From: Bombella intestini
GTDB lineage: Bacteria; Pseudomonadota; Alphaproteobacteria; Acetobacterales; Acetobacteraceae
DNA length: 64,000 nucleotides
Direction: 5' to 3'
NCBI RefSeq assembly: GCF_002003665.1
Contig: NZ_JATM01000004.1
Span: 186,001-250,000, forward strand
The notes under the pieces were generated by a model. The model made no database searches and was not told the origin of the DNA. It was given only the letters and a program-made list of their open reading frames with translations. The translations under genes and the position numbers were made by a program. Below, piece by piece: positions 25,971-36,446 of the stretch (position 1 is the first letter of the stretch; every line of letters starts with the position of its first letter).

Positions 25971-27416
25971 TCAGACAAGCTCGTATTTTTCCAGCAGAGA
26001 TAGTACTTCCTGCTGCACAGCCTCGTAGGACTGCCGAGCATCGACCTCAACCAACGGTGCATGATTAAAGGTCAACTGCGGCATAAGCTCCGCTTTGACC
26101 CGCAGAGCCTCCAGATCATGATCCGGTTTGCGACTATGTGCTGTCTCTGCATCCACATTCAACCGAATGACTAGATCGGGCTTAAAGGCCGCGATTTTGC
26201 GGTAAATGCCACACTCCAACCACGCCAGAAAACGGATCAGCGGATTATGACTATAGGCCGCTGAAAGGCCGGGACCATCACACTGGCCGGGAACTTCCAT
26301 CTGCGGATAACGATCCGTCACGACAAGAAAGCCCTTCTCTACAGCTCGCTTAACCCGCCAAAAACGCTTCAGCCGCACCAAAGAGAAAGCAAACAGAACA
26401 ATTCCTGTCAACAAACCCGGCATTTTCTCGCCTTTGGTCCGGGCCTTCTTGGCCTTTTTATTCAGCTTCTTTTCCAGTGCAGCACCGATGAAGGGCAGGG
26501 TGCCAATCCGCCGCCCGAGATCACCAGAACCCAGGCCAAGATACCCATAAACCGCCGGTCGTGTTTCAGAAAAATGCTGGACCAGATATTGGCTGATGCT
26601 GGATTTCCCGGACCCATCACACCCAACAAGCGACACTAACCTGCCCGCACGACCAGCCTGTCCACCACTATGAGGGCTGCTTCCAGCCTGACCGGCTTGG
26701 GGATATAGCGCCAATACCTTACGGACCGTTTCCTCCGCCTGAGCCAGCACATGTGCCAGAGGTTCGGTCGCATCAATATCAACGATGGGGGCCCCTGCAA
26801 AATCTAGCCTTGAAAGGTCATCAATCTTGCGAGCCAACTTGAAGGCCACATGATCAGGCTTGCGCCGTAAGGCTGTCTCCAGATCGACATTAAGCCGTAT
26901 GACGACATCCGGCCTGAACCGAGCCATCCGTGCATATAGCGTCCGTTCTACCCCGCTAAAGAGCCGGAACAAAACACCATCACGATTCAAATTCGCCAAA
27001 GTAGGGCCGTCCATAGGACCGGGAACGCTATTCTGCGGGTAGCGATCCGTCAGTATCGTCATGCCCTGCTCATGCTTATACCGCATAAGCCCGTAACGCA
27101 GCACCCGCCGCATGGACAATACAAACCCCGACACGGCTGCCAGCACACCAGCCTTTTTGCCGGACTGTATCTTGCTATTCTCTTTCTTAGCCTTGCCCGT
27201 CACATACGGGCCGATTAGGGGGAAGGGGGCTAGCGTCCGCTCCAAATTACCTGCCTGCTTGCCCAAGTGGCAGAACGCTGTTGGCCGTTCGGCCTGCAAC
27301 AACGCCAGCAGGGCCGTCCCCACGGTGGACTTCCCACTTCCATCGCACCCGACCAAGGCTATCACCGGCTGATGCCGCCCTGCGACCGACCGAGGCTTGA
27401 ACTCGCTTACACGCAT
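25971..27416 (-). CDS. Tandem thymidylate-kinase-like P-loop protein
   Basis: 481 residues made of two homologous copies of a thymidylate-kinase-like domain. Seen: Walker A GCDGSGKS near residues 23-30 and again near 265-272; DRYP near 124-127 and 368-371, followed by VPGxxDGP in both; VIRLNVDxETAxxRKPDH in both. The halves are joined by a Gly/Ser/Gln-rich linker (about 240-258). Each copy is near 220 residues, about the size of a single TMP kinase, but each carries an extra basic/hydrophobic insert (about 75-110 and 310-352). Substrate cannot be read; a true Tmk is usually one domain. Both P-loops and both DRY motifs are intact, so both halves look active. Neighbours are a CHAD-like gene and a flippase gene. 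Confidence 0.85.
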   Translation of the reverse strand: MRVSEFKPRSVAGRHQPVIALVGCDGSGKSTVGTALLALLQAERPTAFCHLGKQAGNLERTLAPFPLIGPYVTGKAKKENSKIQSGKKAGVLAAVSGFVLSMRRVLRYGLMRYKHEQGMTILTDRYPQNSVPGPMDGPTLANLNRDGVLFRLFSGVERTLYARMARFRPDVVIRLNVDLETALRRKPDHVAFKLARKIDDLSRLDFAGAPIVDIDATEPLAHVLAQAEETVRKVLALYPQAGQAGSSPHSGGQAGRAGRLVSLVGCDGSGKSSISQYLVQHFSETRPAVYGYLGLGSGDLGRRIGTLPFIGAALEKKLNKKAKKARTKGEKMPGLLTGIVLFAFSLVRLKRFWRVKRAVEKGFLVVTDRYPQMEVPGQCDGPGLSAAYSHNPLIRFLAWLECGIYRKIAAFKPDLVIRLNVDAETAHSRKPDHDLEALRVKAELMPQLTFNHAPLVEVDARQSYEAVQQEVLSLLEKYELV

Positions 27417-27723
27417 AGCACTCTCATCTTTCCTGACGCTGCCATCCTATCCTGTCCTGCCTGTCCATAACAGACTTATGGTAAGGCCGCCCGCATAAAG
27501 TGCCTTGTATCTTCCTCCCCGACTTTCATCAGCCAACACAAAGCACTTCACAGCAATATGGCAGAAGCAGATAGCACCCGAGTTCGCCCTAACAAATTAC
27601 AAAAGGCCTATAAGTTTAACATGCTGGAACACGTCATCATCCCGAAACACTTACGACCATAAAAAATGGCTGGCACCTGTAAAGCTACCAGCCATCCAGC
27701 AACACTTATTAAAGGCCTATCTC
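27417..27723. other. Intergenic region with no gene seen
   Basis: 307 bp upstream of the tandem kinase gene. Apart from the terminator hairpin of the DUF805 gene at 27661-27695, no RNA, repeat or convincing small gene was seen. It should contain the kinase promoter. Confidence 0.5.
27661..27695 (-). terminator. Rho-independent terminator of the DUF805 gene
   Basis: ATGGCTGG (27666-27673) with CCAGCCAT (27688-27695), followed on the minus strand by a T run. Confidence 0.8.
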
Positions 27724-28071
27724 TCAGGCTCTATCATCACCCGGCTGCGGGCCAAACCTGTTGTCCCCCGGCGTCCCCGGCAAACAAAGAAAGATGATAT
27801 TCACGATAGGCAATAGAAGCCACCAGCCGGAACGGTCTGTATCATGTAACCGCCGTACCCCAGCAGCTATACTAGGAAGAAAACTGAAAAGGACATATAG
27901 CCCTCTCAGGATATCAGTACCTATGATACGGCTAACGAATAACAGGCCGATAGAAATAAGGAAATTAAATAGCGCAAAATACCAATATTCAGGGCGATTT
28001 GCCCGACCATTAAATGTAACGTAATTTTTAATACATTTTATGTAAAAATCGAATGGGTTGCCGCTCTGCAT
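27724..28071 (-). CDS. DUF805 family membrane protein
   Basis: 115 residues with three to four hydrophobic helices. Seen: the family hallmarks FNGRANRPEYWYFALFN and GVRRLHDTDRSGWWLLLPIVN, with C-terminal PGTPGDNRFGPQP. Function unknown. Start ATG 28071 has AGGAGA upstream. The surrounding DNA is more AT-rich than its neighbours. Confidence 0.92.
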   Translation of the reverse strand: MQSGNPFDFYIKCIKNYVTFNGRANRPEYWYFALFNFLISIGLLFVSRIIGTDILRGLYVLFSFLPSIAAGVRRLHDTDRSGWWLLLPIVNIIFLCLPGTPGDNRFGPQPGDDRA

Positions 28072-28184
28072 TTCTTGTCTCCTAAAAAAGAAGACTTAAC
28101 CCTTCTCGAAAATAAACAGAAAGTCAATGTTTATCTATTTATTTCAATTGAAAATATATTCTCCATTATGCCCCGATTAAGGAC

Positions 28185-28538
28185 TTACAATGCCACTCCA
28201 TACCGACGAGCACACCAGACCACGACAAGATAAAGCAGAATAGTCAGCACACAACCAGCCGCCAGACTACCCCAAAAGGGCCAGCCACGCCGCAATAGAA
28301 ACGGAATTAATAAAAACATAGGCAAGGATGGCAAAACGTACCAGAAGGTCGCCTCACTATGAGTAGCCATCAGTTCCCGATCAGGCTTTTCAACCCAAAG
28401 GAAAAGCATCCCCAGCACTGAAACAAGTGGCAATGAAGCAATAAGAGCTCCCAAAGCCGGCAAACGACGGGCCACCGTAGCGATAGAGGCCACAAGCACG
28501 GCGGAGAGACACGTCTTAAGGAGAAAAGGTATCATCAT
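28185..28538 (-). CDS. DUF3147 family membrane protein
   Basis: About 117 residues with four hydrophobic helices, matching the DUF3147 pattern (RLPALGALIASLPLVSVLGM near the N-terminus). Function unknown. The frame opens at GTG 28556; tandem ATGs at 28538 and 28535 are more usual starts but their GGAAAG is very close, so the exact start is uncertain. Confidence 0.8.
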   Translation of the reverse strand: MMIPFLLKTCLSAVLVASIATVARRLPALGALIASLPLVSVLGMLFLWVEKPDRELMATHSEATFWYVLPSLPMFLLIPFLLRRGWPFWGSLAAGCVLTILLYLVVVWCARRYGVAL

Positions 28539-28625
28539 CTTTCCAGCAAAAAACACAAAGTTGAGTGTCCTGCCGCTGGCATCTGGAAAGCTGTTTACAT
28601 TTTTTCAAGGGAAATCGGCCGATTG

Positions 28626-28701
<76 letters not shown>

Positions 28702-28787
28702 ACAATCGGTAACCGATGGATGGTTATCTATCAGCCCTTATCAAACCTGACAAGAGGATTTTAAACATTTCATCAAAAAAATTAGCC

Positions 28788-29681
28788 TTACCCGGTCAGA
28801 CGGGCCATCAAAGCCTCAAACTGCTCCAAAGATGAATAATTGATCTTCAATGAGCCACTTTTTCCGTTAAACCGGATCTGCGTTTTCAGGCCAAAACGGG
28901 CAGAAAGGTCTTCCTCCAACCGGGTGATCTCCGGGGCAGGGGCCGCAGCGACCTTGTCCTCACTGGCAGCCTTGTTCAGACGGGCCACAAGGTCTTCTGT
29001 CTGACGGACATTCAATCCCTTTGCTAGCACCTCCGCCATACCAGCTACCGGGTCAGGATGACCCAGCAAAGCACGGGCATGACCAGCACTCAGCCCACCA
29101 TCCCGCAACTGGACCAAAACCGCCTCCGGCAAGTTCAACAGACGCATGGTATTGGTGATATGCGAACGAGACTTGCCAATCGCCCCAGCAAGTTCTTCCT
29201 GCGTCAGGCTATACTCCTGTAGTAGCCTTTGCAGGCCCATTGCCTCTTCAACGGGGTTCAGATCCGACCGCTGGAGGTTCTCAACCATAGCGGCCGCCAT
29301 AGCATCCGTATCATCAAGCTGACGGATATAAACCGGCACTTCATGCAGACCCGCCTTCTGGGAAGCCCGCCAGCGGCGTTCACCAGCAATGATCTGATAC
29401 CGCCCCTTCTGTTCCGGGTCCGGCCGGACAAGAATAGGCTGAATCACCCCACGGGAGCGGATGGAATCAGCCAGTTCTGCAAGGCGATCCTCATTCATAT
29501 CGCGGCGAGGCTGGAAAGGGCTGGGGGCCAGAAGGTCCACCCCCAAACTCCCCGGTTGGGACGGAGTATGAACCTCCCCCTGTGGGGCGCCGACACGGGC
29601 CAGATTGGGGGCCTGATCCCCCAGAAGAGCCGCCAGACCCCGGCCAAGTTTGCGGGAGGAGGGGGATGCCTTCTTAGCCAT
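28788..29681 (-). CDS. parB: Chromosome-partitioning protein ParB
   Basis: 297 residues. Seen: the N-terminal ParB/Srx CTPase fold with GERRWRAS (arginine patch), the central helix-turn-helix (LTQEELAGAIGKSRSHITNTMRLL) and a C-terminal dimerisation segment. Known: ParB binds parS, spreads as a CTP-dependent clamp and guides origin segregation with ParA. It starts 6 bp after the parA stop in a parA-parB operon within the rsmG-mnmG-mnmE cluster. Four parS-like sites lie in this window. Confidence 0.97.
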   Translation of the reverse strand: MAKKASPSSRKLGRGLAALLGDQAPNLARVGAPQGEVHTPSQPGSLGVDLLAPSPFQPRRDMNEDRLAELADSIRSRGVIQPILVRPDPEQKGRYQIIAGERRWRASQKAGLHEVPVYIRQLDDTDAMAAAMVENLQRSDLNPVEEAMGLQRLLQEYSLTQEELAGAIGKSRSHITNTMRLLNLPEAVLVQLRDGGLSAGHARALLGHPDPVAGMAEVLAKGLNVRQTEDLVARLNKAASEDKVAAAPAPEITRLEEDLSARFGLKTQIRFNGKSGSLKINYSSLEQFEALMARLTG

Positions 29682-29686
29682 GTCGC

Positions 29687-30541
29687 TCAGCCTTTCTTCT
29701 TCAGCCGTTTCAACAGCTCAGCTCCCAGAGCCTCATAGGCCAATGCCCCAGTAGAGCTGCGGGCATAATCCATGACGGGACGGCCATGACTCTGCGCCTC
29801 GGAAATACGAATATTACGAGGAATCATCGTTTTAAAAACCTGATCCCCAAAGAAACCCCGTGCATCTTCTGCAACCAGAGCAGACAAATTGTTACGGGTA
29901 TCGAACATCGTCAGCACGATCCCTTCCAGATGCAAGTCTGCATTAAAGGCTAGACGCACCCGCTCGATGGAACGAACCAACTGGCTAATCCCTTCCAGAG
30001 CGAAAAACTCACATTGCAGCGGCACTAGCACGCTCTGAGCCACAACAAGCGCATTGAGGGTCAACAATCCAAGGCTAGGCGGGCAGTCGATCAGAATAAT
30101 ATCATAACGGCTTAGCAACGGTTGCAGGGCGTCCCGCAGCCGGTATTCCCGGCGGTCCTGATCAATCATCTCCAGCTCGGCACCAGCTAGGTCGCCATTA
30201 GCGGGCATGACATCCAGCTTTGGCACAACGCTAGAGCGCAGGAGTGTCTCAGAAGGAGCATCCTCCAGCAGGGCACCATAAGTCCCACGGCCACGCTCAT
30301 CATATTCCAGCCCGAGGCCGGTAGACGCATTCCCTTGCGGGTCTAGGTCCACCAGCAAGACACGCTTATGCCGTGCCAGAGCCGCCGCCAGATTCAGGCT
30401 GGTGGTCGTTTTGCCGACACCCCCCTTCTGGTTGGCAATAGCGATAATGTGCGGAGTGTGTGAGGCAGCTTTAGACACGTCTGAAATCACTGATCCTGAG
30501 AAGGGCCCCGTCAGGGTCTGTTCGACTGGGAAGGGTTTCAT
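29687..30541 (-). CDS. parA: Chromosome-partitioning ATPase ParA
   Basis: 284 residues. Seen: deviant Walker A KGGVGKTT at about 39-46, Walker A' in [12 protein letters not shown] and Walker [12 protein letters not shown]. Known: forms the nucleoid-bound gradient that moves ParB-parS complexes. It overlaps the end of rsmG (start 30541 lies inside the rsmG frame), so translation is likely coupled; it has an N-terminal extension of about 30 residues before the P-loop strand, so a shorter start cannot be excluded. Confidence 0.96.
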   Translation of the reverse strand: MKPFPVEQTLTGPFSGSVISDVSKAASHTPHIIAIANQKGGVGKTTTSLNLAAALARHKRVLLVDLDPQGNASTGLGLEYDERGRGTYGALLEDAPSETLLRSSVVPKLDVMPANGDLAGAELEMIDQDRREYRLRDALQPLLSRYDIILIDCPPSLGLLTLNALVVAQSVLVPLQCEFFALEGISQLVRSIERVRLAFNADLHLEGIVLTMFDTRNNLSALVAEDARGFFGDQVFKTMIPRNIRISEAQSHGRPVMDYARSSTGALAYEALGAELLKRLKKKG

Positions 30542-31052
30542 ATGTCATGTGCCAGTCGGAGCGGGCACTGGTCAACTCATCTGATGCTTTTCTTCCCTTG
30601 AGGAAGAGACAATAACCTTCTTCCTTCAGCAGGGGGCGTGCCCAGTCGAGCAGCTGGGGTAGGGGAGCTAGCGCACGGGCAGTTACAATGTCTGCCGGCT
30701 CAACATCCGCCTGTTCAATCCGTTTTGCCAGCACGGTAACCCGGGCACCACATTCCCGGGCAGCCTCCCGCAGAAAAGCACATTTGCGCTGATCAGATTC
30801 AATCAGCGTGACCGGGTTATCCGTGGCAATCGCCACGATTAAGCCAGGAAACCCACCACCAGAGCCAAGGTCTGTTATCCGGGCACCGGCGGCAATATGG
30901 GGGACAAGCTGGAGGCTGTCCTCAATATGACGCTGGCGCAGATGAGCAATATCCTTTGGGCTAACGAGATTGATCTTCTCATTCCAACAGGTCAGCAAGC
31001 TGGCAAAGTGAGCGAGCTTCTTTTCTGTTTCATGTGAAACATGCGTCATCAT
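30471..31052 (-). CDS. rsmG: 16S rRNA (guanine-527-N7)-methyltransferase RsmG
   Basis: 193 residues. Seen: [12 protein letters not shown] (SAM-binding motif I), RHIEDSL upstream and [19 protein letters not shown]. Methylates G527 of 16S rRNA. ATG 31052 has AGGAG at 6-nt spacing and overlaps the mnmG stop. The codons for residues 4-8 contain a parS palindrome, as is common for rsmG in alphaproteobacteria. Confidence 0.95.
   Translation of the reverse strand: MMTHVSHETEKKLAHFASLLTCWNEKINLVSPKDIAHLRQRHIEDSLQLVPHIAAGARITDLGSGGGFPGLIVAIATDNPVTLIESDQRKCAFLREAARECGARVTVLAKRIEQADVEPADIVTARALAPLPQLLDWARPLLKEEGYCLFLKGRKASDELTSARSDWHMTYETLPSRTDPDGALLRISDFRRV
31026..31041. other. parS centromere site 2 (perfect palindrome)
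   Basis: TGTTTCATGTGAAACA inside the 5' end of rsmG, a perfect 16-bp dyad matching the bacterial parS consensus. It lies about 7 kb left of the inferred origin and about 0.5 kb from parA. Confidence 0.93.
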
Positions 31053-32920
31053 GTACGGCTCCTGACATAAGCAAGCAGAGCAACAAGAGCCGCCGGGGTC
31101 ACACCCCGGACACGCCCCGCAGCGGCAAAATCAGCAGGACGGGCGGCACTCAACCGCTCTTGCATTTCCTGACTCAGCCCCCCGATTGCCCCATAATCCA
31201 GATCATCCGGCAAGCGCAGTGCAGCTTCACTTTTCAACTGCTGAATCTCCCGCTCCTGCCTGCGCAGATACCCACCATAACGGGCCTCTGTCTGCACATG
31301 CCGCCCAATACGGACCGGCAAAGCGGCAAACCACGGGGCAAGGCTAGCGATTTGGGCCTCATCAGCCTGTGTGGCCAGCACATCCAGCAGGCTGCGCCGC
31401 CGCCCATCCTGCGAAACCTCAATGCCATGCTCCCGCAAGTGTTGGGGTAGGAAGGCCGGTTTCCGGGCTTCTTCCATCGCCTCATCAATCTGGCGCACGG
31501 TGTTCCGGAATGCTGCTTCACGTTCTGGCCCAACACAACCCGCTTCAATAGCCTTGGGAGTGAGACGCAGATCAGCATTATCAGCCCGCAACAGCAGACG
31601 ATATTCTGCCCGTGACGTGAACATGCGATAAGGTTCGCTGATGCCGTGCAAGGTCAGGTCATCAATCAACACGCCGAGATAAGATTCCTCACGCCCCAGC
31701 GTCAGCGGCTCCTTACCTCCTACAGCACGAGCCGCATTCAGCCCGGCCAAAAGCCCCTGTGCGCCAGCCTCCTCATAACCAGTCGTCCCATTGATCTGCC
31801 CGGCAAGATACAGACCGGGCAAGGCCCGCAGCTCCAGAGACGGGCGTAGTTCCCGTGGGTCAACATAATCATATTCTACGGCATAGCCGGGAGTGACGAT
31901 GCGGGCTGTCTCCAGCCCCGGCATAGAAGCGATCATCTGCGCCTGTACATCGGCGGGTAAGGATGTGCTGATGCCGTTGGGATAGACCAACTCTCCGCCC
32001 GGATTGCCCGGTAGTGCCTCTGGCTCCAAGAACACCTGATGACTGTCCCGTCCTGCAAAACGGACGATCTTATCCTCAATGGACGGGCAGTAACGGGGTC
32101 CCCGTCCGGTGATCTCACCGCCATACATGGCCGAAAGATGCAGGTTATCTTCAATGATCTTATGCGTCTGCGGCGTTGTCTGCGTGATGCGGCAAACAAT
32201 CTGCTTATTGGGTAGCGAAGTTGTCAGCGTGCTAAAGGCTTCCGGCTCAGCATCGCCCTCATCGGCGGGCAAGGCTTCCCAGTTGATGCTATCACGGGCC
32301 AGACGGGGCGGGGTGCCAGTTTTTAGGCGGCCCATTTTTAGCCCCAGAGCTTCCAGCCGCGACCCTAGCTGCGTGGCAGGGGCATCACCAATACGTCCGG
32401 CTGGCTGACTAACCCGCCCCGTATGGATCACACCCCGCAAAAAGGTGCCACTCGTCAGCACGACAGCCCCAGCAGAGAAACGCTGACCATCCTCACAGAT
32501 CACACCCCGGACATGCCCTTGCTCAACAATCAAGTCGCCTACTGCTCCGGCCAGCATGGTCAGGTTGGGTGTGGTAGCTAGAAGCTCCTGAATAGCCGCC
32601 CGATACAGCGAGCGATCCGCCTGCGCCCGTGGCCCATGCACCGCTGGCCCTTTGGAGCGATTCAGTAGCTTGAAATGAATCCCGGCCCGGTCTGCCGCTT
32701 TGCCCATAAGGCCATCAAACGCATCAATCTCCCGCACAAGATGGCCTTTACCAATGCCACCAATAGCCGGATTGCACGACATGCTCCCCACAGTGTCCAG
32801 CTTGTGCGTCAACAACAAGGTTCGGGCACCGAAACGAGCGGCGGCGGCGGCGGCTTCTGTCCCGGCATGACCGCCCCCCACCACGATGACATCATAAATA
32901 TGCGTAGGTGATGTACTCAT
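31049..32920 (-). CDS. mnmG: tRNA uridine-34 5-carboxymethylaminomethyl modification enzyme MnmG
   Basis: 623 residues. Seen: FAD-binding [10 protein letters not shown] at about 14-23, [19 protein letters not shown], and [16 protein letters not shown]. Works with MnmE to install cmnm5U34 in tRNAs reading NNA/NNG codons. Middle of the mnmE-mnmG-rsmG-parA-parB cluster; 4-bp overlap with rsmG and 10 bp after mnmE. Confidence 0.97.
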   Translation of the reverse strand: MSTSPTHIYDVIVVGGGHAGTEAAAAAARFGARTLLLTHKLDTVGSMSCNPAIGGIGKGHLVREIDAFDGLMGKAADRAGIHFKLLNRSKGPAVHGPRAQADRSLYRAAIQELLATTPNLTMLAGAVGDLIVEQGHVRGVICEDGQRFSAGAVVLTSGTFLRGVIHTGRVSQPAGRIGDAPATQLGSRLEALGLKMGRLKTGTPPRLARDSINWEALPADEGDAEPEAFSTLTTSLPNKQIVCRITQTTPQTHKIIEDNLHLSAMYGGEITGRGPRYCPSIEDKIVRFAGRDSHQVFLEPEALPGNPGGELVYPNGISTSLPADVQAQMIASMPGLETARIVTPGYAVEYDYVDPRELRPSLELRALPGLYLAGQINGTTGYEEAGAQGLLAGLNAARAVGGKEPLTLGREESYLGVLIDDLTLHGISEPYRMFTSRAEYRLLLRADNADLRLTPKAIEAGCVGPEREAAFRNTVRQIDEAMEEARKPAFLPQHLREHGIEVSQDGRRRSLLDVLATQADEAQIASLAPWFAALPVRIGRHVQTEARYGGYLRRQEREIQQLKSEAALRLPDDLDYGAIGGLSQEMQERLSAARPADFAAAGRVRGVTPAALVALLAYVRSRT

Positions 32921-32930
32921 TGAGGTAACG

Positions 32931-34223
32931 TCACTTTCCTATACAGAACTGGCCGAAAATCGTATCAAGCAAGGCTTCGACATCCACATGTCCCGTCAGC
33001 CGTCCGAGAGCCTGCATAGCTAGTCGCAGCTCCTCACCACGAACCTCCGGCCATGGGGCTTCCAACGCACATGTCAGATGCTCCTGCGCTTCCTTCAATC
33101 CGGCTCGATGACGGGCACGGGTCAAAGGTGGCGTGCCACGCTGAGCCATGAGACGAGCTAGGTGAGCCTTTAGCCACTCCCGCAAAGGGGCTAACCCTGC
33201 TTCATCCTTTGTATGAATGCCGAGCTCGCCCGCCTGTGCCGGGACAAGGTCCGTCTTTGTCCGCAGCTTTATGGCATGCTCCGCCAGCAAGGGCGTGTCA
33301 TCATCCGGCCCAACGAGATGAAAGAGCAAGTCTGCATCCTTAACGTGCCGCATGGTCCGGCGGATACCTTCCGCCTCAATTTCATCATCCGTTTCTCGCA
33401 CGCCCGCCGTATCAATAAGCCGAACACGGATACCTTCAATCATCCAATCGACAGCAATGGCGTCCCGGGTGGTGCCCGCCTTTTGCGTAACAATGGCGGC
33501 ATCCTGCCCGCTCAACGCATTTAATAGGCTGGATTTGCCAACATTCGGTGCCCCGGCCAGAACGATCTTCAGACCATCACGGACGATCTCACCCCGCTCA
33601 TCAGCAAGATGAGCCTGCATCTCCTCACCTAGGGCGCGGCAATCACCCAGAAGAGCTTCTTCCACCTCCGAGGGAAGCTCCTCATCCGGGAAGTCGATCA
33701 AAGCCTCCTGCTGGGCCAGAATCTGCCGCAACCGGGTAGCCCAACCCATATAAAGCTGGCTCAATGCCCCATCGGCCTGACGCAGAGCCTGATGACGCTG
33801 GGCCTGCGTGTCAGCCTCTATCAGGTCCGCTATGGCCTCAGCCTGCAGCAAGTCCATCCGGCCCGCCTGCACAGCCCGCCGGGTAAATTCCCCCGGTTCA
33901 GCAGGGCGGGCACCAAGCGACACAAGTGCCTGTGCCACGGCTTCTACAATGGCTGGACCTGCATGAAGATGCAGCTCGAAACTGTCTTCTCCCGTGTAGG
34001 AGCGTGGCCCCGGCAGCCAGAGGACAAGAGCATGATCCAGCACGTCACCTTCATGCCTCAAAGCCCGTAAGCTAGCATGTCGGGGCGCAGGCACTATCCC
34101 GCAAAGGGCTTTCAGCAGGGCGGCACTGTCTGGCCCACTAACCCGCATGACGGCAATAGCCCCCTGCACCGGGCCAGTTGCCACGGCAAAAATAGTATAA
34201 GTGGATGTACTGGATGGTGTCAT
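32931..34223 (-). CDS. mnmE: tRNA modification GTPase MnmE
   Basis: 430 residues. Seen: N-terminal tetrahydrofolate-binding domain ([15 protein letters not shown]), G domain with [18 protein letters not shown] and a central helical domain, and the invariant C-terminal CIGK motif. ATG 34223 is chosen because GAAAGG lies just upstream; a GTG at 34241 is also in frame. Partner of MnmG encoded next. Confidence 0.96.
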   Translation of the reverse strand: MTPSSTSTYTIFAVATGPVQGAIAVMRVSGPDSAALLKALCGIVPAPRHASLRALRHEGDVLDHALVLWLPGPRSYTGEDSFELHLHAGPAIVEAVAQALVSLGARPAEPGEFTRRAVQAGRMDLLQAEAIADLIEADTQAQRHQALRQADGALSQLYMGWATRLRQILAQQEALIDFPDEELPSEVEEALLGDCRALGEEMQAHLADERGEIVRDGLKIVLAGAPNVGKSSLLNALSGQDAAIVTQKAGTTRDAIAVDWMIEGIRVRLIDTAGVRETDDEIEAEGIRRTMRHVKDADLLFHLVGPDDDTPLLAEHAIKLRTKTDLVPAQAGELGIHTKDEAGLAPLREWLKAHLARLMAQRGTPPLTRARHRAGLKEAQEHLTCALEAPWPEVRGEELRLAMQALGRLTGHVDVEALLDTIFGQFCIGK

Positions 34224-34310
34224 GCACCTTTCATACAGCACTCAGACGGGAAAAGCAGCGGCCCGAAGAAAGAATTGACGCCCCCCAGCAAAACGGGCAG
34301 CCTTATTTTC

Positions 34311-34772
34311 ATGCCACAGCTTTCTTTCCATTCTCCCCTCGGTGCCCTAACCCTCAGCGAAGAAGAGGGGCAAATCGTCTCCCTTGATGAAGGCTGGGGC
34401 CGGGACCAAAGCGAAACGCCCCTCCTGCTGAAGGTGCGGGACATGATGCAAGATTATTTTGACGGTGAAGCGGTGGACTTCCAGTCTATTCCGTTGATGC
34501 TTGATGGCACGGCCTACCAAGAACGTGTCTGGGCAGCTCTCCGTGCTATTCCCCACGGTCAGACTCGCACTTATGCCGATTTGGCCAAAACTGTCGGCGG
34601 GAGTCCGCAATCCATCGGTCAGGCCGTAGCCCGGAATCCATTGCTCATCCTCGTTCCTTGCCATCGTGTCCTGCCCTCACATGGCAAGAGCTATGGTGAT
34701 TATAGTGGATTTGAAGGCACAGACAGCAAGGCTTTCCTGCTAGAGCTGGAACATGAAGCAGCCTCCGACTGA
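34311..34772 (+). CDS. ogt: Methylated-DNA--protein-cysteine methyltransferase
   Basis: 153 residues. Seen: the active-site PCHR motif in LVPCHRV, preceded by TRTYADLAKTVGG helix-turn-helix and followed by YSGFEG. Removes methyl from O6-methylguanine by suicidal transfer to Cys. Divergent from mnmE and convergent with rho over a shared terminator. Start ATG 34311 has no strong RBS. Confidence 0.93.
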   Translation: MPQLSFHSPLGALTLSEEEGQIVSLDEGWGRDQSETPLLLKVRDMMQDYFDGEAVDFQSIPLMLDGTAYQERVWAALRAIPHGQTRTYADLAKTVGGSPQSIGQAVARNPLLILVPCHRVLPSHGKSYGDYSGFEGTDSKAFLLELEHEAASD

Positions 34773-34801
34773 AACGGCTTACTCCCGTTAGATAATTAAA
34801 T

Positions 34802-34844
34802 AGAGAAAAGGGCAGAGTCATTAAATGGCTCTGCCCTTTTCTCT
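34802..34844. terminator. Strong bidirectional terminator between ogt and rho
   Basis: 16-bp stem AGAGAAAAGGGCAGAG (34802-34817) with CTCTGCCCTTTTCTCT (34829-34844). Confidence 0.9.
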
Positions 34845-34870
34845 AATTGCCCAACAAACTGAACGAAATT

Positions 34871-36181
34871 TCAGTTGTTCATCGCATCGAAGAAATCCTG
34901 ATTGGTCTTGCTGTAACGCAGCTTATCCAACAGGAAGTCCATGGCATCCATTGTGCCCATCGGGGCAAGGATGCGGCGTAGGACCCACATCTTGGAGAGG
35001 GACGCCCGATCCACCAGCAGCTCTTCCTTACGGGTGCCGGACTTGGTGATGTCGATAGCCGGGAAGGTCCGCTTATCTGCCAGTTTACGGTCGAGCATAA
35101 GTTCGGAGTTACCCGTCCCCTTGAACTCTTCGAAGATGACTTCATCCATGCGGGAACCTGTATCAATCAGGGCCGTAGCGATGATCGTCAAGGAGCCACC
35201 TTCCTCGATATTACGCGCCGCACCGAAGAAGCGCTTCGGCCGCTGGAGGGCATTAGCATCCACACCACCGGTCAACACCTTGCCGGATGATGGCACGACC
35301 GTGTTGTAGGCACGGGCCAGACGAGTGATGGAATCCAGCAGGATGACCACGTCACGCTTATGCTCAACGAGACGTTTTGCCTTTTCCAGCACCATCTCTG
35401 TCACCTGCACATGGCGATGTGCTGGCTCATCAAATGTGGAGGACACAACCTCACCACGGACAGACCGAGCCATGTCCGTTACTTCCTCTGGCCGCTCATC
35501 AATCAGCAACACGATGAGAAATACATCTGGATGATTAGCAGAAATGGAAGCTGCAATGCTCTGAAGCATCACCGTCTTACCCGTTCTCGGCGGTGCCACG
35601 ATCAAAGCACGCTGGCCCATGCCGATGGGGGAGACCAGATCAATCACCCGAGAGGTGTAATCCTTCTGGTCCTTACGATCACGGCCCTTACCCTTGGCAG
35701 GAGCCGGAGCAGCACCGCTTTCCCCTGTTGGTTCGGTTTCCATACGGAGGCGCCGCTCGGGGAAAAGGGGGGTCAGGTTATCAAAATTGATGCGGGCACG
35801 GACCTGTTCCGGTGCTTCAAAATTGATCGTATTGACCTTCTGAAGCGCAAAATAACGTTCCCCGTCCCGAGGGGCACGGATCTCACCTTCCACCGTATCG
35901 CCGGGGCGCAGGGCAAAACGCCGCACCTGAGCCGGAGATACATAAATATCATCCGGGCCAGGCAGATAATTGGCTTCTGGGCTACGGAGAAAGCCGAAGC
36001 CATCCGGTAGAATCTCGAGCGTTCCTTCGCCGTAAATGGCCTGTTCACGCTCAGCAAGAGTCTTGAGGATGGCAAACATCATATCCTGTTTACGCAGGGA
36101 TGATGCATTTTCGACCTCCAGCTCTTCAGCAAAAGCCAGCAGATCAGCAGGGGATTTCTTCTTCAGTTCGGCGAGATGCAT
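34871..36181 (-). CDS. rho: Transcription termination factor Rho
   Basis: 436 residues. Seen: N-terminal Rho helical domain ([20 protein letters not shown]), OSB-fold RNA-binding region ([22 protein letters not shown]), Walker A in APPRTGKT, Walker B ILLDSITR and a conserved C-terminus. ATG 36181 matches the family start; the longer open frame upstream is non-coding leader. A linker with Pro/Ala/Lys repeats (about 195-215) separates RNA-binding and ATPase domains. Confidence 0.97.
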   Translation of the reverse strand: MHLAELKKKSPADLLAFAEELEVENASSLRKQDMMFAILKTLAEREQAIYGEGTLEILPDGFGFLRSPEANYLPGPDDIYVSPAQVRRFALRPGDTVEGEIRAPRDGERYFALQKVNTINFEAPEQVRARINFDNLTPLFPERRLRMETEPTGESGAAPAPAKGKGRDRKDQKDYTSRVIDLVSPIGMGQRALIVAPPRTGKTVMLQSIAASISANHPDVFLIVLLIDERPEEVTDMARSVRGEVVSSTFDEPAHRHVQVTEMVLEKAKRLVEHKRDVVILLDSITRLARAYNTVVPSSGKVLTGGVDANALQRPKRFFGAARNIEEGGSLTIIATALIDTGSRMDEVIFEEFKGTGNSELMLDRKLADKRTFPAIDITKSGTRKEELLVDRASLSKMWVLRRILAPMGTMDAMDFLLDKLRYSKTNQDFFDAMNN

Positions 36182-36446
36182 GAAATGATGCGCCTTGATA
36201 TGCCCCGGTGGGGTAATAATCGGGAGAAACAACAACCAGATATAGGCCGGATACCCGCACGGTCCCGCATGGCGGACCATGCGCCACGGAGCATGCCAGA
36301 CCTTAGGGGCAGGCAGAACTGCCTTCCGGTGCGAAGGAGACGACCCGGAAGGCAAAGCAGGACGCCGCCACCATCAGGTCGGCTTTCTTCCTAGGTGAAA
36401 GAGGGCCGCACTGTCAAGCGGCCCCCACTAAGGCAAAGTCGGCCTC
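36182..36446. promoter_or_regulatory. rho leader region with hairpin
   Basis: 265 bp between rho and the GMC gene (both minus strand). GCCTTCCGG (36321-36329) pairs with CCGGAAGGC (36345-36353), giving a 9-bp stem with a 15-nt loop. It may be the terminator of the upstream GMC transcript or part of an autoregulatory rho leader; no T run follows on the minus strand. Confidence 0.45.
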
